Part shown: one piece after another, positions 1 through 10,450 of the stretch
How positions within the stretch are numbered: position 1 is the first letter of the stretch
Layout: each line of letters opens with the position of its first letter
Assembly (NCBI GenBank): GCA_010093605.1
Contig: MU004195.1
Coordinates: forward strand, 1,569,736-1,633,735
Direction: 5' to 3'
Length of the DNA: 64,000 bases
Origin: Lophium mytilinum
Taxonomy: Eukaryota > Ascomycota > Dothideomycetes > Mytilinidiales > Mytilinidiaceae
The notes under the pieces: generated by a model
The model's input: the letters and a program-made list of their open reading frames with translations, nothing else
Database searches by the model: none
Told to the model about the DNA's origin: nothing
Program-made: the position numbers and the translations under genes

Positions 1-322
1 AAAAATCAAGCGCGTGTGTACTATTAAGCTTCATGTTAAAGCGAGTTTGCTCGCACTTATTACAGGTGATAAATAAGTTTTTCTACAAGATAGTCGTTCT
101 AGAACCCTGCAAGCGAGCGTTGTAAGCCTTACTAAATAGGCAGGGTCTATACTTAACTGGGTTTAACTTCTACGCCGCCACTCTAAGTAGTATTTATCTA
201 CTTGTTTGGGGAGAGGGGATATATATACTGCTATTATCACGTACATTAAAGAGAGGAACTAAGTATTACATCTGTATAAGCTAAGCAGAGAGCAAAAAAA
301 GTACTTCTGCGGAGCAAAACAC

Positions 323-340
323 CACCCTCGTGAGAGGGTG
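323..340. repeat. Short perfect hairpin
   Basis: CACCCTC at 323-329 and GAGGGTG at 334-340 are perfect reverse complements around a 4-base loop. It lies where the TA-rich left edge gives way to more GC-rich sequence. Function unknown; it may be part of a decayed repeat end. Confidence 0.5.
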
Positions 341-602
341 TAGCCACCTCGGAGAGGTTTCTCTAAATCCATCCTGGAGATCCGGAGCCCGCGATTTTTC
401 AATCCATCGAATCTTCACCGACCTCAGCCTCACGCACCAACTGCATACAGCCTCTTTTACCGGCTTCCAAGCCTCTCATGCCGCCTCCGAGCTGTTGCCA
501 GCTTTTAACACCATAAGTCGAGTCGAGAATCGCCGACTGCTGGGGTTGAACGCCAGACCAACTTCTAAACTCAGGTGAGGGTTGTCGGTGGTGGGTAGAA
601 CC

Positions 603-616
603 CACCTCGCGAGGTG
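603..616. repeat. 14-bp perfect palindrome
   Basis: CACCTCGCGAGGTG reads the same on both strands. The half-site CACCTCG resembles the CACCTCGGAGAGGT motif near 345-358, so two related imperfect palindromes lie within about 260 bases. This could be a binding site or a repeat remnant; no role can be shown. Confidence 0.5.
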
Positions 617-2673
617 CGGTGCCTGGTCTCCGGCCGACGGGCTTACACTCGGCGTGGCCGACCAACTGAGCTGCTGGGCAATTAGTAGAATGTGGGGTTC
701 GAACTTTAATGGAAATATATAGACTTAGCGAGGGACTACTTTAATGGCTGCCTAGCTGCTAATGCTTTGAGGGCAGTTTTCCCAACGCTATTCCCGCACT
801 CGATCGCTGGAGACGATCTCACCAACGCTGCGCGTTCTTTGATGTTTTTGATTCTCCGCGCGCTGGCAACTGGGCCAAGATCACAACAAACGGGTCCTCT
901 CTCCCACCTAGCTTGAAAAGAATTTCTTTTAATCTTTCCCCTATACTCATCGTATAAAAGAAATGAAACAGTACTGTGATATAATCAAATCGCATGACCG
1001 TCTCACCGTGTATAACACTCCAACAGCGCCGCGCATCACATCTCCAAAGCGGCGAACAATGAAGCAATTCGCCGCCTATCTCGACCCTCAGCCTTCCCGC
1101 ACCCTCCATCACAAACACCTTCACCTCTAACGAAAACGATGTCTTAGAGATATGAACCAGATTAACTCACTCTTGCCTTACCGTCCTGCCCACCGGAACG
1201 CGACCGATTGAACACGACACTCCCCCGCAGCCTCTCCAACGCGATCAACACACAGCCCGGAATCAACCCCGTTGGGAGCACCGGCCAAGCTTCACTCAAT
1301 CTCCAGCTCTCTTCCAAGCCCACAGCTCCCTGAACAAGCCCAGTCTCTAACCTGCTACTTTTCCCATCCATACTCAGCGCATCTTCCTGCCCTCCACTAG
1401 CCGATCAAATGGCCGCCGAACCCCACCCGCACACTTCTGTATCATCCCAGCCAACTATGGGCCGTCACACTTCACGTTCCCCCTCCCGCCCATCGTCGCT
1501 TACGATCCCACCGCCCGGCCGGGCTACACCCCTCCCGTATAAGCAGCAGAAGGGGCGGTAAAGCCAGCGACGGGCGGCGAAGCCCGTGGGGGGGATGGCT
1601 GAGTCCCCAAGGGATACCCAAGTCGGGCTAGAGGTGGGAGGGGTAGGAGTAGAGGGTAAGTAGGATTACGGGAAGACGACGAGGCGCCGCGGAAGGGGTA
1701 CCTTTGCGCACGGGGACAGAAAGAGGCGGAGAGATGAACATGCTCACGAGATACGAAGGGGATGTATAGAAAATGAGGCGTACATTATGGGATGGGAAGG
1801 GTAAGATGGAGGAGGCGCGTGAGATTGATTGTGTTTGGAAATAGCGTATGCAAAGGAGGGATACGAAAATAAATTGGCCTTTTGTGCTAAACGACTACAC
1901 GAACTATGTGATCGATACTGCACGAAGAGATGAGCACGAGACAGAAACGTCAAGTACTCATTCCTACCTCCCAAGTCACCACACTGCTACCGTTTCAAGA
2001 AGTGCTAACGACCCTTCTCCACCAACAGCTGGGCATTCAACCGACAGAAGCGATATCAACGTTCACCAATTCGGGATATCTTGGGCCTACAGCTTGACGC
2101 TTATTGAGTCTGTGACTTATGATGTAGACGGTAAGATCCATCTTGCTGATGGAGAGGGTGGTGGACTGAAGGCTGACCGATGGTGGTTGATGGAGAGTCG
2201 AATGCCAAGCCACCGACTGCTTCTAGAGCCGGAATCTAACGGTGGTACTTCGTACAAGGGTTAATAACAAATTATATCGTCTAGATAGTCCCTGAGCCGC
2301 CCCAAACGATGACTGATATCAAAATCCGATTCGAGATGTATTTCGAAACGTTTTCGGCCTGGCGAAGATCTGAAGGCAGGCGTATATACGTTCATCAAGC
2401 GGCACAATCATGTTCATAACGAAACGAAAGGACCGAATCATTGAAGCACTGGTCAATTTATTGTACTTTGTAAGGAAAGAAGAACAAGACAAGAGGCTCC
2501 GCTAGCTACTGAGTAGTCCCAAAACAACACACGCAATCAAGTTCCTACTCTACCCCCATAGCCATGCCCTCCATTGAACAGCCCGAGACACCAATCCAGC
2601 TCGAACGCTATGAATGAAGGCACACGCTATCCATCAACACCGTTCATTAGAGTAATAACTTAACGACGCACGC

Positions 2674-4401
2674 CTAGTACTCGGCCTCAGCACCCTCGTC
2701 GCCCTCGAGCGAGTCGGCAGCCACCTCTTCGTAGTCACGCTCGAGCGCAGCAAGGTCCTCGCGGGCCTCGGAGAACTCGCCCTCCTCCATACCCTCGCCG
2801 ACGTACCAATGGACGAAAGCACGCTTGGAGTACATGAGGTCAAACTTGTGGGACAGAGCGGACCAAGCCTCGGCGATGGCCGTGGTGTTGGACAACATGC
2901 ACACAGCGCGGTTGACCTTGGCCAAATCGCCGTTGGGCACCATCTGCGGGGGCTGGTAGCAGATACCAATCTTGAAGCCGGTCGGGCACCAGTCGACGAA
3001 CTGGATGGTGCGCTTGGTCTTCAGGTGAGCAATGGCAACGTGCGTGTCCTTGGGCACAACATCGCCACGGTACAGGAGGCAGGTAGCCATGTACTTTCCG
3101 TTGCGGGGGTCGCACTTCACCATCTGGTTGTTGGGCTCGAAGCAGGCGTTGGTGATCTCCATGACCGAGTTGGCCTCGTGGGAGGCCTTGGCAGCCGACA
3201 CGACGGGAGCGTACGCAACGAGAGGGAAATGAATACGGGGGTATGGGACGAGGTTGGTCTGGAACTCGTTGAGATCGACGTTCAGGGAGCCGTCAAATCG
3301 GAGGGAAGCGGTGATAGAGGAAACGACTGCGAATTAGGTTAGCGGAGGTTACTCCGGAGTCGAGAAGACGGTGAACATACCCTGAGCAATGAGACGGTTG
3401 AGGTTCTCATAGTTGGGTCGCTCGATACCCAAGTTCCTACGGCAGATGTCGTAGATGGCTTCGTTATCAACCATAAAGCTGCAGTCCGAGTGTTCAAGGG
3501 TAGTATGTGTGGTGAGGATAGAGTTGTAGGGTTCGACAACGGAGGTGGCGACCTGCGGCGCCGGGTAGACACAGAACTCAAGCTTGCACTTCTTGCCATA
3601 GTCCACCGACAGACGCTCCATGAGAAGAGCACCAAATCCAGAACCGGTTCCACCACCGAAGGAGTGGAAGACGAGGAAACCTTGCAGACCAGAGCAGTTG
3701 TCGGCAACACGGCGGACCTTGTCGAGAACTTGGTCAATCAACTCCTTGCCCACGGTGTAATGGCCACGAGCGTAGTTGTTGGACGCATCCTCCTTGCCGG
3801 TGATCATGTGCTCCGGGTGGAAGAGGCTTCGGTAGGGGCCTGTGCGGACCTCATCGACAACGTTGGGCTCGAGATCGCAGTAGATGGTGCGCGGAACGTA
3901 CTTGCCCTGGCCTTGACGTGTGTCAATGTTGTGTTAGCTGTGTATGGGCAATTTTTGAGGTGTTGTGCTAGCATACCTGTTTCCGAGAAGAAGGTGCTGA
4001 ACCCGTGGTCGTCGTCGGCGGCTTTGCGCTCCTCGGTGAGGTAGCCATCGGGCTAGTTGATGGCATTAGCTGCGTGTCTATAAAGACTGATTGAAGGGGA
4101 GCTGGTTACCTGGATGCCGTGTTCAAGACAGTACAGCTGTGAGTATCAAATTAGTAAACAGTCTTGCCTAGGCACCCGTGATAATTTTCCAAGCCGTCTT
4201 TTCCGACGCGGAAAAGAGGCAAATGAGGAACTCTGGCATCGACTCACCTCCCAGCACGAGTTTGCAATCTGGCAACCGGCCTGGCCGACTGTACGCGTGG
4301 ATTGTTAGCATGCTGCTGCAGACGGGGACATCCCACCAGAAGGCGGTCAGGACGCGCGCGTGGGGGATAGGCTTACCGTTCAAGCTGATGACTTCTCTCA
4401 T
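2674..4401 (-). CDS. tubA: Alpha-tubulin
   Basis: Alpha subunit of the tubulin heterodimer that polymerises into microtubules for mitosis, nuclear movement and hyphal transport. Six exons join in phase: 4401-4377, 4288-4248, 4136-4110, 4052-3977, 3911-3381 and 3326-2674, giving 450 aa, the normal family length. The N-terminus reads [15 protein letters not shown]. The tubulin GTP-binding loop GGGTGSG is in exon 5, and the C-terminus is an acidic tail ending EAEY, typical of alpha- rather than beta-tubulin. Introns crowd the 5' end, as is usual in fungal tubulin genes, and all five are GT-AG. The start is fixed by the family N-terminus. The downstream neighbour at 4789 reads away on the plus strand, so about 390 bases hold both promoters. 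Intact, with no odd residues seen. Confidence 0.97.
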
Positions 4402-4788
4402 GGCTGCGAGGGACGAGGAATTGAATAGAGACTGGGAATACAGGCTCAGCGGCGGGTGATGTTCGAAGAGTGGTGGATGCAGTCGAGTTGCGGGGGGAAG
4501 GGATGCAGGAGAGTCGGCGACGAGGTTAGTAGTCGACTTGTTGTGGGCCGTTTTGTTGTGCAGGGGCCGCGCGCGCTATGGGCCTAGCGCGTCTTTTATG
4601 CCCACTCGTGCATCCTGGCAGCTTCTGGTGCTAGTGCATAACAATATCACGTCGGCCAGAAGCTACTGCCTGATATTCACTATACGTGCACGCTTCTGCT
4701 ACTTCTTCTCCCCCAAGAACCCCTTTCCATGCACCGCTGCGTGACAGCATGACCCGCGCCGCGACGAGGCCCCTCTGTGTACCCAAAG

Positions 4789-5631
4789 ATGCGGTTTACG
4801 CTGCCTGCGGCCTCCCTCATCGCACTCGTCGCTGAGGCGGTTGCAAACACCGAGAAGGTCATATTCACAGCTCCCAGCGCTATCACTATCCCCAACATCC
4901 GCCCCGGGCTGGATGACCTCAACCTAGACACCTTGTCGCCCGCTGGCCTGCGCACGCTGGAAACCAGTTTGGCCGTGCAATTCCCCTCCGACACAGCCCC
5001 GCGCGGGGTGCAATCGTGGTACCTTCTCAAAGACCTGGAACCTGGACGACGCTACGAAGTGAGGGTTTGCTGGCCAGCAACTGTAAGCTACACGCGTCTT
5101 TCTATCTAGCTGTCGTGGTGGACGCGCCGTTTGCCCGCCAGCCTTTGTTTGTCCGACCAGAGCCTTCGCTAACATCCTCAAGCAACCGACTGATTTCTGG
5201 CTCGACGTCCACAACCTCACCCACGTCTTCGAGACGCCTCTCCTCATATCCTCCCTCGCCGATTACTCCGAAAACCGGCAACCTATTGACCTGCAAGGCC
5301 CCGGACGCGCTCAAGGTGAAGCTACGTCCCATTCAGTCTTGTTGCTGCACATACATTCCGCTGCCGACTACTTCACTTCGAACCGCACGTTGATGGAACA
5401 CCCGCCAGCCGTCGACGTGGACCTTAGTACGTCCCCGAATTCTCTGGAACCCGGGCCGTGATTGCTAATTGCTCAGTTCTTGATCCATTCCTCTTGAATA
5501 TCCTTCCACAATCGCTCGGCCCCACCGCCCTCTACATCACCGTTCTTGCAGTCGGAAGCTTCTTCCTCTCCGGTGCCATCTACACCTGGCTCTACCAGAT
5601 CGCGGAAATACCTAAACCTCACACCGACTGA
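4789..5631 (+). CDS. PGA1: PGA1-like ER membrane protein (GPI-mannosyltransferase II co-activator family)
   Basis: Probable PGA1 homologue. In yeast Pga1 partners the GPI-mannosyltransferase Gpi18, which adds the second mannose of the GPI anchor in the ER. Three exons, 4789-5082, 5183-5426 and 5477-5631, encode 230 aa. An N-terminal signal peptide covers about residues 1-19. The luminal part holds the conserved stretch around RYEVRVCWPATQPTDFWLD, split by intron 1, and an N-glycosylation motif NRT. One membrane helix follows near the C-terminus after LDPFLLNILPQSLGPTALY. Phase is kept at both introns, and the exon 2/3 junction restores VDLILDPF. An in-frame ATG at 4777 is possible, but the signal peptide fits 4789 better. 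Family assignment is from recall of fungal homologues, not a search; the architecture is certain, the name less so. Confidence 0.72.
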
Positions 5632-5725
5632 GTGCATGCCTATGCGATTGCATCTCGGGTCTCCCCTCGCCTTCGCGAAAGGCCTTCTCGACTCGATATT
5701 CACTCGCCATCCACCGTCTCCGGCC

Positions 5726-6160
5726 ATGGCAACATCATCTACAGCACCGCCCAAACTCTCCGCCTTGTTCAATTTGCCCCCAGAGATCTTCCTCCTCATC
5801 CTGTCATACCTGCGCCCAGGCGACTTGCTCAAATTCGCCTTGACTACATACCCCCAGTTGCAAGTTAAACTCAATCTAGGATATCTGTCCATTCGCACGT
5901 TCCACCGGCTGGTACTCCCGCCGCCAAACATTGCTCTCAACTGGCCTTTGCCAATGGAGCTAACAGATCAGATTCTCGGCTACCTTCTTGATCCAAGCGA
6001 CGTTATCGCCTTTTGCTTCACTCACCGGGCCGTGTACCTTCAGTACATGGGCAACGAGACTCTGGACCGGGAAACAGTCGCGGGGCTGTGCAGTGTGACA
6101 AGACTTCCTGTCGATGGTGGGTTGCGGGCTTTGAGGAATTGGACGTCAGGAGGCAGATGA
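5726..6160 (+). CDS. Small F-box protein with two F-box-like motifs
   Basis: Uninterrupted 144-aa frame. Residues 13-45 match an F-box (LFNLPPEIFLLILSYL followed by a DLLKFA helix). Residues 73-103 repeat the pattern (WPLPMELTDQILGYL then DVIAF), so there may be two short F-box-like units. F-box proteins recruit substrates to SCF ubiquitin ligases through Skp1. No substrate-binding domain (WD40, LRR) follows, so the partner is unknown. An earlier in-frame ATG at 5636 lies only 5 bases after the previous gene's stop, so 5726 is preferred. A spliced 3' extension beyond 6160 cannot be excluded. Confidence 0.6.
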   Translation: MATSSTAPPKLSALFNLPPEIFLLILSYLRPGDLLKFALTTYPQLQVKLNLGYLSIRTFHRLVLPPPNIALNWPLPMELTDQILGYLLDPSDVIAFCFTHRAVYLQYMGNETLDRETVAGLCSVTRLPVDGGLRALRNWTSGGR

Positions 6161-7335
6161 TGATGGCATGTTTATGGTTCACGAGCATGATGCATAGGTT
6201 TGGCGTTGGACTAAGCTGCGGGCTGCTTTGTTACGGTGTCTAGGCTGCGGATGGATGCATACGGCGCTGGATTGCGCTATTAGTCTGGTATGGCTACAGT
6301 CTCACAATGCGAGAAACGATGGAACACTCGGCACTTCAGTATCCAAACAAGGTGTTTTTCGTGATGATGCTGTGAGTGCTCTTTTACCTGGATCGTCCTC
6401 AACTCTTCCACCAAATGTCAGGAATGGCCACTTCGATTTTCATTCTCGTATAACACTGTCTGGGGTCCGCCCGCTAAGGCGATACTTGTAGTGCATCTAG
6501 CTTGTTCTAAATGCACTATATCACTATAAGCACTGCCCAACACCCCCTAATCCCCCATACCATCCATCAGACTCACCGCCTCCCCTATCACATGCTCATC
6601 ACGCGATATCACGGGACCTGCCAGCCGTCTTCCATCGTCTCGGTATAAAGGACCATCCTCCTCTACTATTCAAGTCTTCAGAGCACATCCTCCTGAGGTT
6701 GATCAAATTGTAACTCGGGAGGACCTCATGTGCGGGTGGAGTCGGGATCAAATACCACACACAATATTTGAATGGAGCGGCCGCGCCCCGCACCATTTCC
6801 CCCTCAATTCTGATGCTGCTCTTCCTCATCTCCTACTTCCATCCTCCGAATCTATCTCTCTCCGATGATCTCATCTTGAAATCAGGGGTTGAGGTGGGCA
6901 GCATCACCGCAGCCAAGTGACGATCGTCGATGCGAAGCATGAGTGGCGCATCCACCACATTACTGAAGTCAGCGAGCTTTGAGGAAGGCACACGGCCCGA
7001 AGGTCATCAGGAATCGAAGAGTATTAGTTGAACAACGTCCATATCTCTGAGAGCTGGAGTTTTATCGGTGCTTTGTGCAAGAGAAGGGGTTGTGGGCGGG
7101 GGAAGGGGTTTTCATAGTAGAATATGGGTGGGGGATGGGATTTTACAGCAGGATATGGGTGGAGCGTTGGGAGGAGGACTAGAGTAGCGGTGAAGAGGAG
7201 CGATAACGGGGAGAGTCATGTGAGCTATCGGATTCGGGGTAGATGTGAGTCGGAGATGTCGCGTGACTATATCTCAAGGCAAAGACACTTCGAAATTCGC
7301 TTGAGTAGCATTGAAGGCTAAGCCGAGTACCCCTT
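6161..7335. other. Gene-free spacer
   Basis: No frame here shows a recognisable domain. The short frames at 6228-6491 and 6599-6829 have no family signature. It probably holds the 3' ends of the converging F-box and HET genes. Confidence 0.5.
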
Positions 7336-9477
7336 TCAGCAGAGAAAGAATCGTTTTCGAGGCAATTTTGCCCTGTCCCACAGGTATCCGGCAAACGCGG
7401 TGCGCCCAACACGGTAGGATGTTCCATCTGGGTGAGTGTGCAACAGAAGTAGAATGACTTCATCGCCTATCGAATCAGGTCTCCCGGAGCGTGCAATGCG
7501 CACAAACTCAACCACGTCAGGGTACTCTGTTCCTGGGGCGCTGACTACGTCAATGGTCCAAGCAAAACCCATGTCATCCCGATCAGGCCCTGGCCACTGA
7601 GCCTTGTATGTTAGTGACAGGCTATGTCTAGTAATGGGTAATGAGATGCTTTCGGCTTCAACAAGCAGCATGTTTTCGATCTTTGGAATCCAAGCGGGAG
7701 GTGCATCGATCTCGAGTTCTAGGTCGCTAACACTCATCAGCGCTTGAGCAGCTTCCGGTTTCGACGGGGGGATGGCTTGGAATGTCAAAGCTCCAGATGG
7801 AGACCGTTTGCTGAGCCTGTACCAAAGCACCATTTGATGTGTCTCTTCCAAAAGGGGAAATGGGGATGCAAGTTTGAGCCCCCACGCGGCCCAACTCCAG
7901 CTAGGGAATTCAGGGTTAGGGTTCTGGCTAACTGTGGTAAATCCAATTGCGCAATCGAAGTACTGAAGTGGAAGTCCAGCGAAGAAAGTCAGCCCCCAGG
8001 TCGTGTTCAGATCGTTCAGGATCCCTGAAAAAGCTCTCAAAGTATCAGAGTCGTGGGTAATTCTTCGACCTCGGTATTGTCGCATAAGTTGGCGGAATGT
8101 GTCATATGCACTATTCGTTGCGCCCAACTCCATATAGTTACGACCCCATTCTACTTCACCCATCGTATCAGGGACACGCCATGGCGGCAAATGCTCGAGA
8201 TGCATGCTTTCGCATCTACCGCTTCCTGCTCTGCAATCGTAGGCAATTTCGTCTTTGGTGAAGATCAAAACTCGTTTCGACAGCACCATTTCTTGTAGTG
8301 TCCAGCCGCGAGTGATCCACCGACTCCGTGACAAATGATTTTTAGATGAGGTCTTCTTGTTGCCGAGGAGCATGCCCTCGACATTTGCAAGATGTTGTCT
8401 TCTTACTCTAGTTCCTTCTCGCACGCCTGGTAGTCCAGCCCAAGAGTCTTCTCCGGCTCCTGCGATTATCGTCAAATGAGCACCTTTGTAGATTTCGCCC
8501 ATGAAGTCGAACTGCCCGTAGTCGTGCCCGCTATCGTCCTGATCTAGGCATAGGGCATCAGCCCAGAGATAAGATATCCCTAGTAGTTGGCACAGCTGCA
8601 TGGCGTCCTTCAAAGTTGTGGGTATGTCAATGTGCAAATCTGCAAGGCCACCTGGCTCCATCAACCGAGATCTCACACCCCCTTCGAGAGTGTTCCTCAG
8701 CTGTGGCACTTCCGGGCTGCCCCACACGTACGATAAGGCGGCATAGTCCGTTGTAGTTCCTTCACCTCCTTGGAGAGCGGGCACCACTTTCCTCGAATTG
8801 ACGTCGATCATAAAGATCGGACAATTGGGTTTCGGGACGATAGGGTCCGGGGCACATATGCCAGAGCAACTCGTTTTGCATAAATCCAACCACTGCTTGA
8901 TGAGCGCGATATCGACTACAGGTGGAATCTCTCTAGGCTTATAATCTGGCGTTTGTTGAGGGTAATCCTTTTCATCACATGGATATCTCCGAATGTATAT
9001 CGTTTGCCTTCGTAGTGATGATCTGTGCATGAGCGACACCCGTAGCGTTCCTGTATCGGCGGGTCTCCATGCCTTGGGGCTCGGATGGAACGCGGAATCT
9101 TCCTCGTATCTTAGGTCCTTCCACTCTAAAGATGAGTCGCTTAGGGATTCTAACTTATTTGCGCTCGGAAGTCCCAGCTCCTGCGATAAAAGGGTCTTAA
9201 CGAGTAAGCACAAGGGACAAACGACTTCGGATAACAGATCAGCGAGTTTCCTTTTGTGTTTTATCTTCTTCCTTGCCCCTTTTTCTTTTAGAGGGGAATT
9301 CTGTGGCCAGTTTTGGAGCCAAATCATATGCAACTGTTTGCACCAGTCACAACTTTGTTGTGGATCATATGGATTAGGTGGGCTGTGAAAGGGAGTACGC
9401 TCCCTCACGGGTACTCTTTCTCCGTCGTCAATAGTAGCGGGCGGTGTCGTCAATTTCCTGGCGTCGTTTGAGGCCAT
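7336..9477 (-). CDS. HET-domain protein
   Basis: Single-exon 713-aa protein with a heterokaryon-incompatibility (HET, PF06985) domain at about residues 244-400. It has the three usual blocks: YAALSYVWG (about 245-253), YLWADALCLDQDD (about 303-315) and RGWTLQEMVLSKRV. HET domains act in fungal allorecognition and can trigger cell death when joined to or activated by partner proteins; the domain alone does not show that this copy is active. The N-terminus has two CxxC pairs (residues 43-46 and 87-90) spaced by a basic stretch, common ahead of fungal HET domains and possibly metal-binding. The C-terminal 300 residues have no recognised domain. It is transcribed away from the DUF2235-GTPase gene across a 973-bp gap. 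No frameshift or stop is seen. Confidence 0.92.
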   Translation of the reverse strand: MASNDARKLTTPPATIDDGERVPVRERTPFHSPPNPYDPQQSCDWCKQLHMIWLQNWPQNSPLKEKGARKKIKHKRKLADLLSEVVCPLCLLVKTLLSQELGLPSANKLESLSDSSLEWKDLRYEEDSAFHPSPKAWRPADTGTLRVSLMHRSSLRRQTIYIRRYPCDEKDYPQQTPDYKPREIPPVVDIALIKQWLDLCKTSCSGICAPDPIVPKPNCPIFMIDVNSRKVVPALQGGEGTTTDYAALSYVWGSPEVPQLRNTLEGGVRSRLMEPGGLADLHIDIPTTLKDAMQLCQLLGISYLWADALCLDQDDSGHDYGQFDFMGEIYKGAHLTIIAGAGEDSWAGLPGVREGTRVRRQHLANVEGMLLGNKKTSSKNHLSRSRWITRGWTLQEMVLSKRVLIFTKDEIAYDCRAGSGRCESMHLEHLPPWRVPDTMGEVEWGRNYMELGATNSAYDTFRQLMRQYRGRRITHDSDTLRAFSGILNDLNTTWGLTFFAGLPLQYFDCAIGFTTVSQNPNPEFPSWSWAAWGLKLASPFPLLEETHQMVLWYRLSKRSPSGALTFQAIPPSKPEAAQALMSVSDLELEIDAPPAWIPKIENMLLVEAESISLPITRHSLSLTYKAQWPGPDRDDMGFAWTIDVVSAPGTEYPDVVEFVRIARSGRPDSIGDEVILLLLHTHPDGTSYRVGRTAFAGYLWDRAKLPRKRFFLC

Positions 9478-10450
9478 AGTGTTTTCCGTTATTCGACGTT
9501 ATTGCCCTTGCTATGGCATACTCGAACTCATATCAGAGGTTAGAATGCTGGGTAGATAGGCAGGAGGGTGGGAAGGCTGAGGCTGAAGTGAATTGTGGCT
9601 TAGCTGACGCCTCACGCACGGACCAACCTGGAAGAGCACCTTTTCAAACTTTCTACTCCTGAGATACCTTTTCTCATCACCATCTAACTTTCGAAGTGCC
9701 GTTCTGTATCATAGAATCTATGCGGCCATGATACCTAAAGCAGAAACGTGTCCGCTTAACCACGACGGCCTCCCCGATTGGTGACCCACCATACCGGTTG
9801 ATCATGTTAGGCTAAATCAATAAGATTTCCGCATTCGCTTTCATTCATCAAGACAGCGCAGGCATCGAGTCAACAAAAACCGAGACTCCGACGAAAGCCT
9901 AGATCATTAACCTCGCTATATGGTATTTGAGCCAATGCGGTAGCCTTTTCAACAGTCCTATCATAGCGACATGTATCAACCTTGGGGATGGATGTATCAG
10001 CCCAAATTTGCCGCATTAAATACAAGCACTTTTGCTCGAGACAGCATACAACTCAAGAACTCGGTTCCAACTCCAATCCGTTTGTTTCAAAGATCTTCTG
10101 TCATAATTGATTGTCAGCTCCAAGCGGCATCTTTTGTTTGATTGGCATAGCAATCGTAGGAACGCACTATAACCCCAACTGGGACTTTTCAGAAAACGGA
10201 AATGCATCCTGCTTCCTCCATGAGCGCCATGCTATACGTCAAAGCGTCGGAGAGACGGAAACGATAGAGCAGCGAGGCGGCAATTTGAAGCCAATATAAA
10301 GCCAAATCGGTCCTCTTGACTACGACGGCATTTCTTCCCGAAGCAATTTAACATCTCTTCTCCTTTCTCGCACTGGGCTGTCTACCACAGTAGTTTATCA
10401 ACTCGATGGTGTGTCTAGACCATCCCCGCCATGATCCTCTTTGATCCAGA
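9478..10450. other. Divergent spacer between HET and DUF2235-GTPase genes
   Basis: Intergenic stretch that must hold both 5' regions. Short frames at 10016-10207 and 10111-10299 have no coding support. No clear TATA box or operator can be named. Confidence 0.5.

Larger units (their letters stand above)
1..2673. other. Gene-free left flank, partly TA-rich
   Basis: I see no supportable gene here. The first 300 bases are AT-rich with many TA steps, which would fit a decayed repeat altered by repeat-induced point mutation, but no transposase or reverse-transcriptase reading frame can be read. Positions 300-700 hold short palindromes, listed separately. Open frames such as the 138-codon one at 1848-2264 have no recognisable domain and poor composition. 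The last 400 bases probably include the 3' untranslated region of the alpha-tubulin gene, which ends at 2674 on the minus strand. Confidence 0.5.

Noticed and set aside
640-705. tRNA-like pieces (CCAACTGAGCTG and GGTTCGAAC)
   Set aside because: The order and spacing do not allow a tRNA fold on either strand, and no acceptor stem pairs. Possibly a decayed tRNA-derived repeat.
1848-2264. 138-codon plus-strand frame in the left flank
   Set aside because: No domain, no codon pattern like neighbouring genes, and other frames overlap it.
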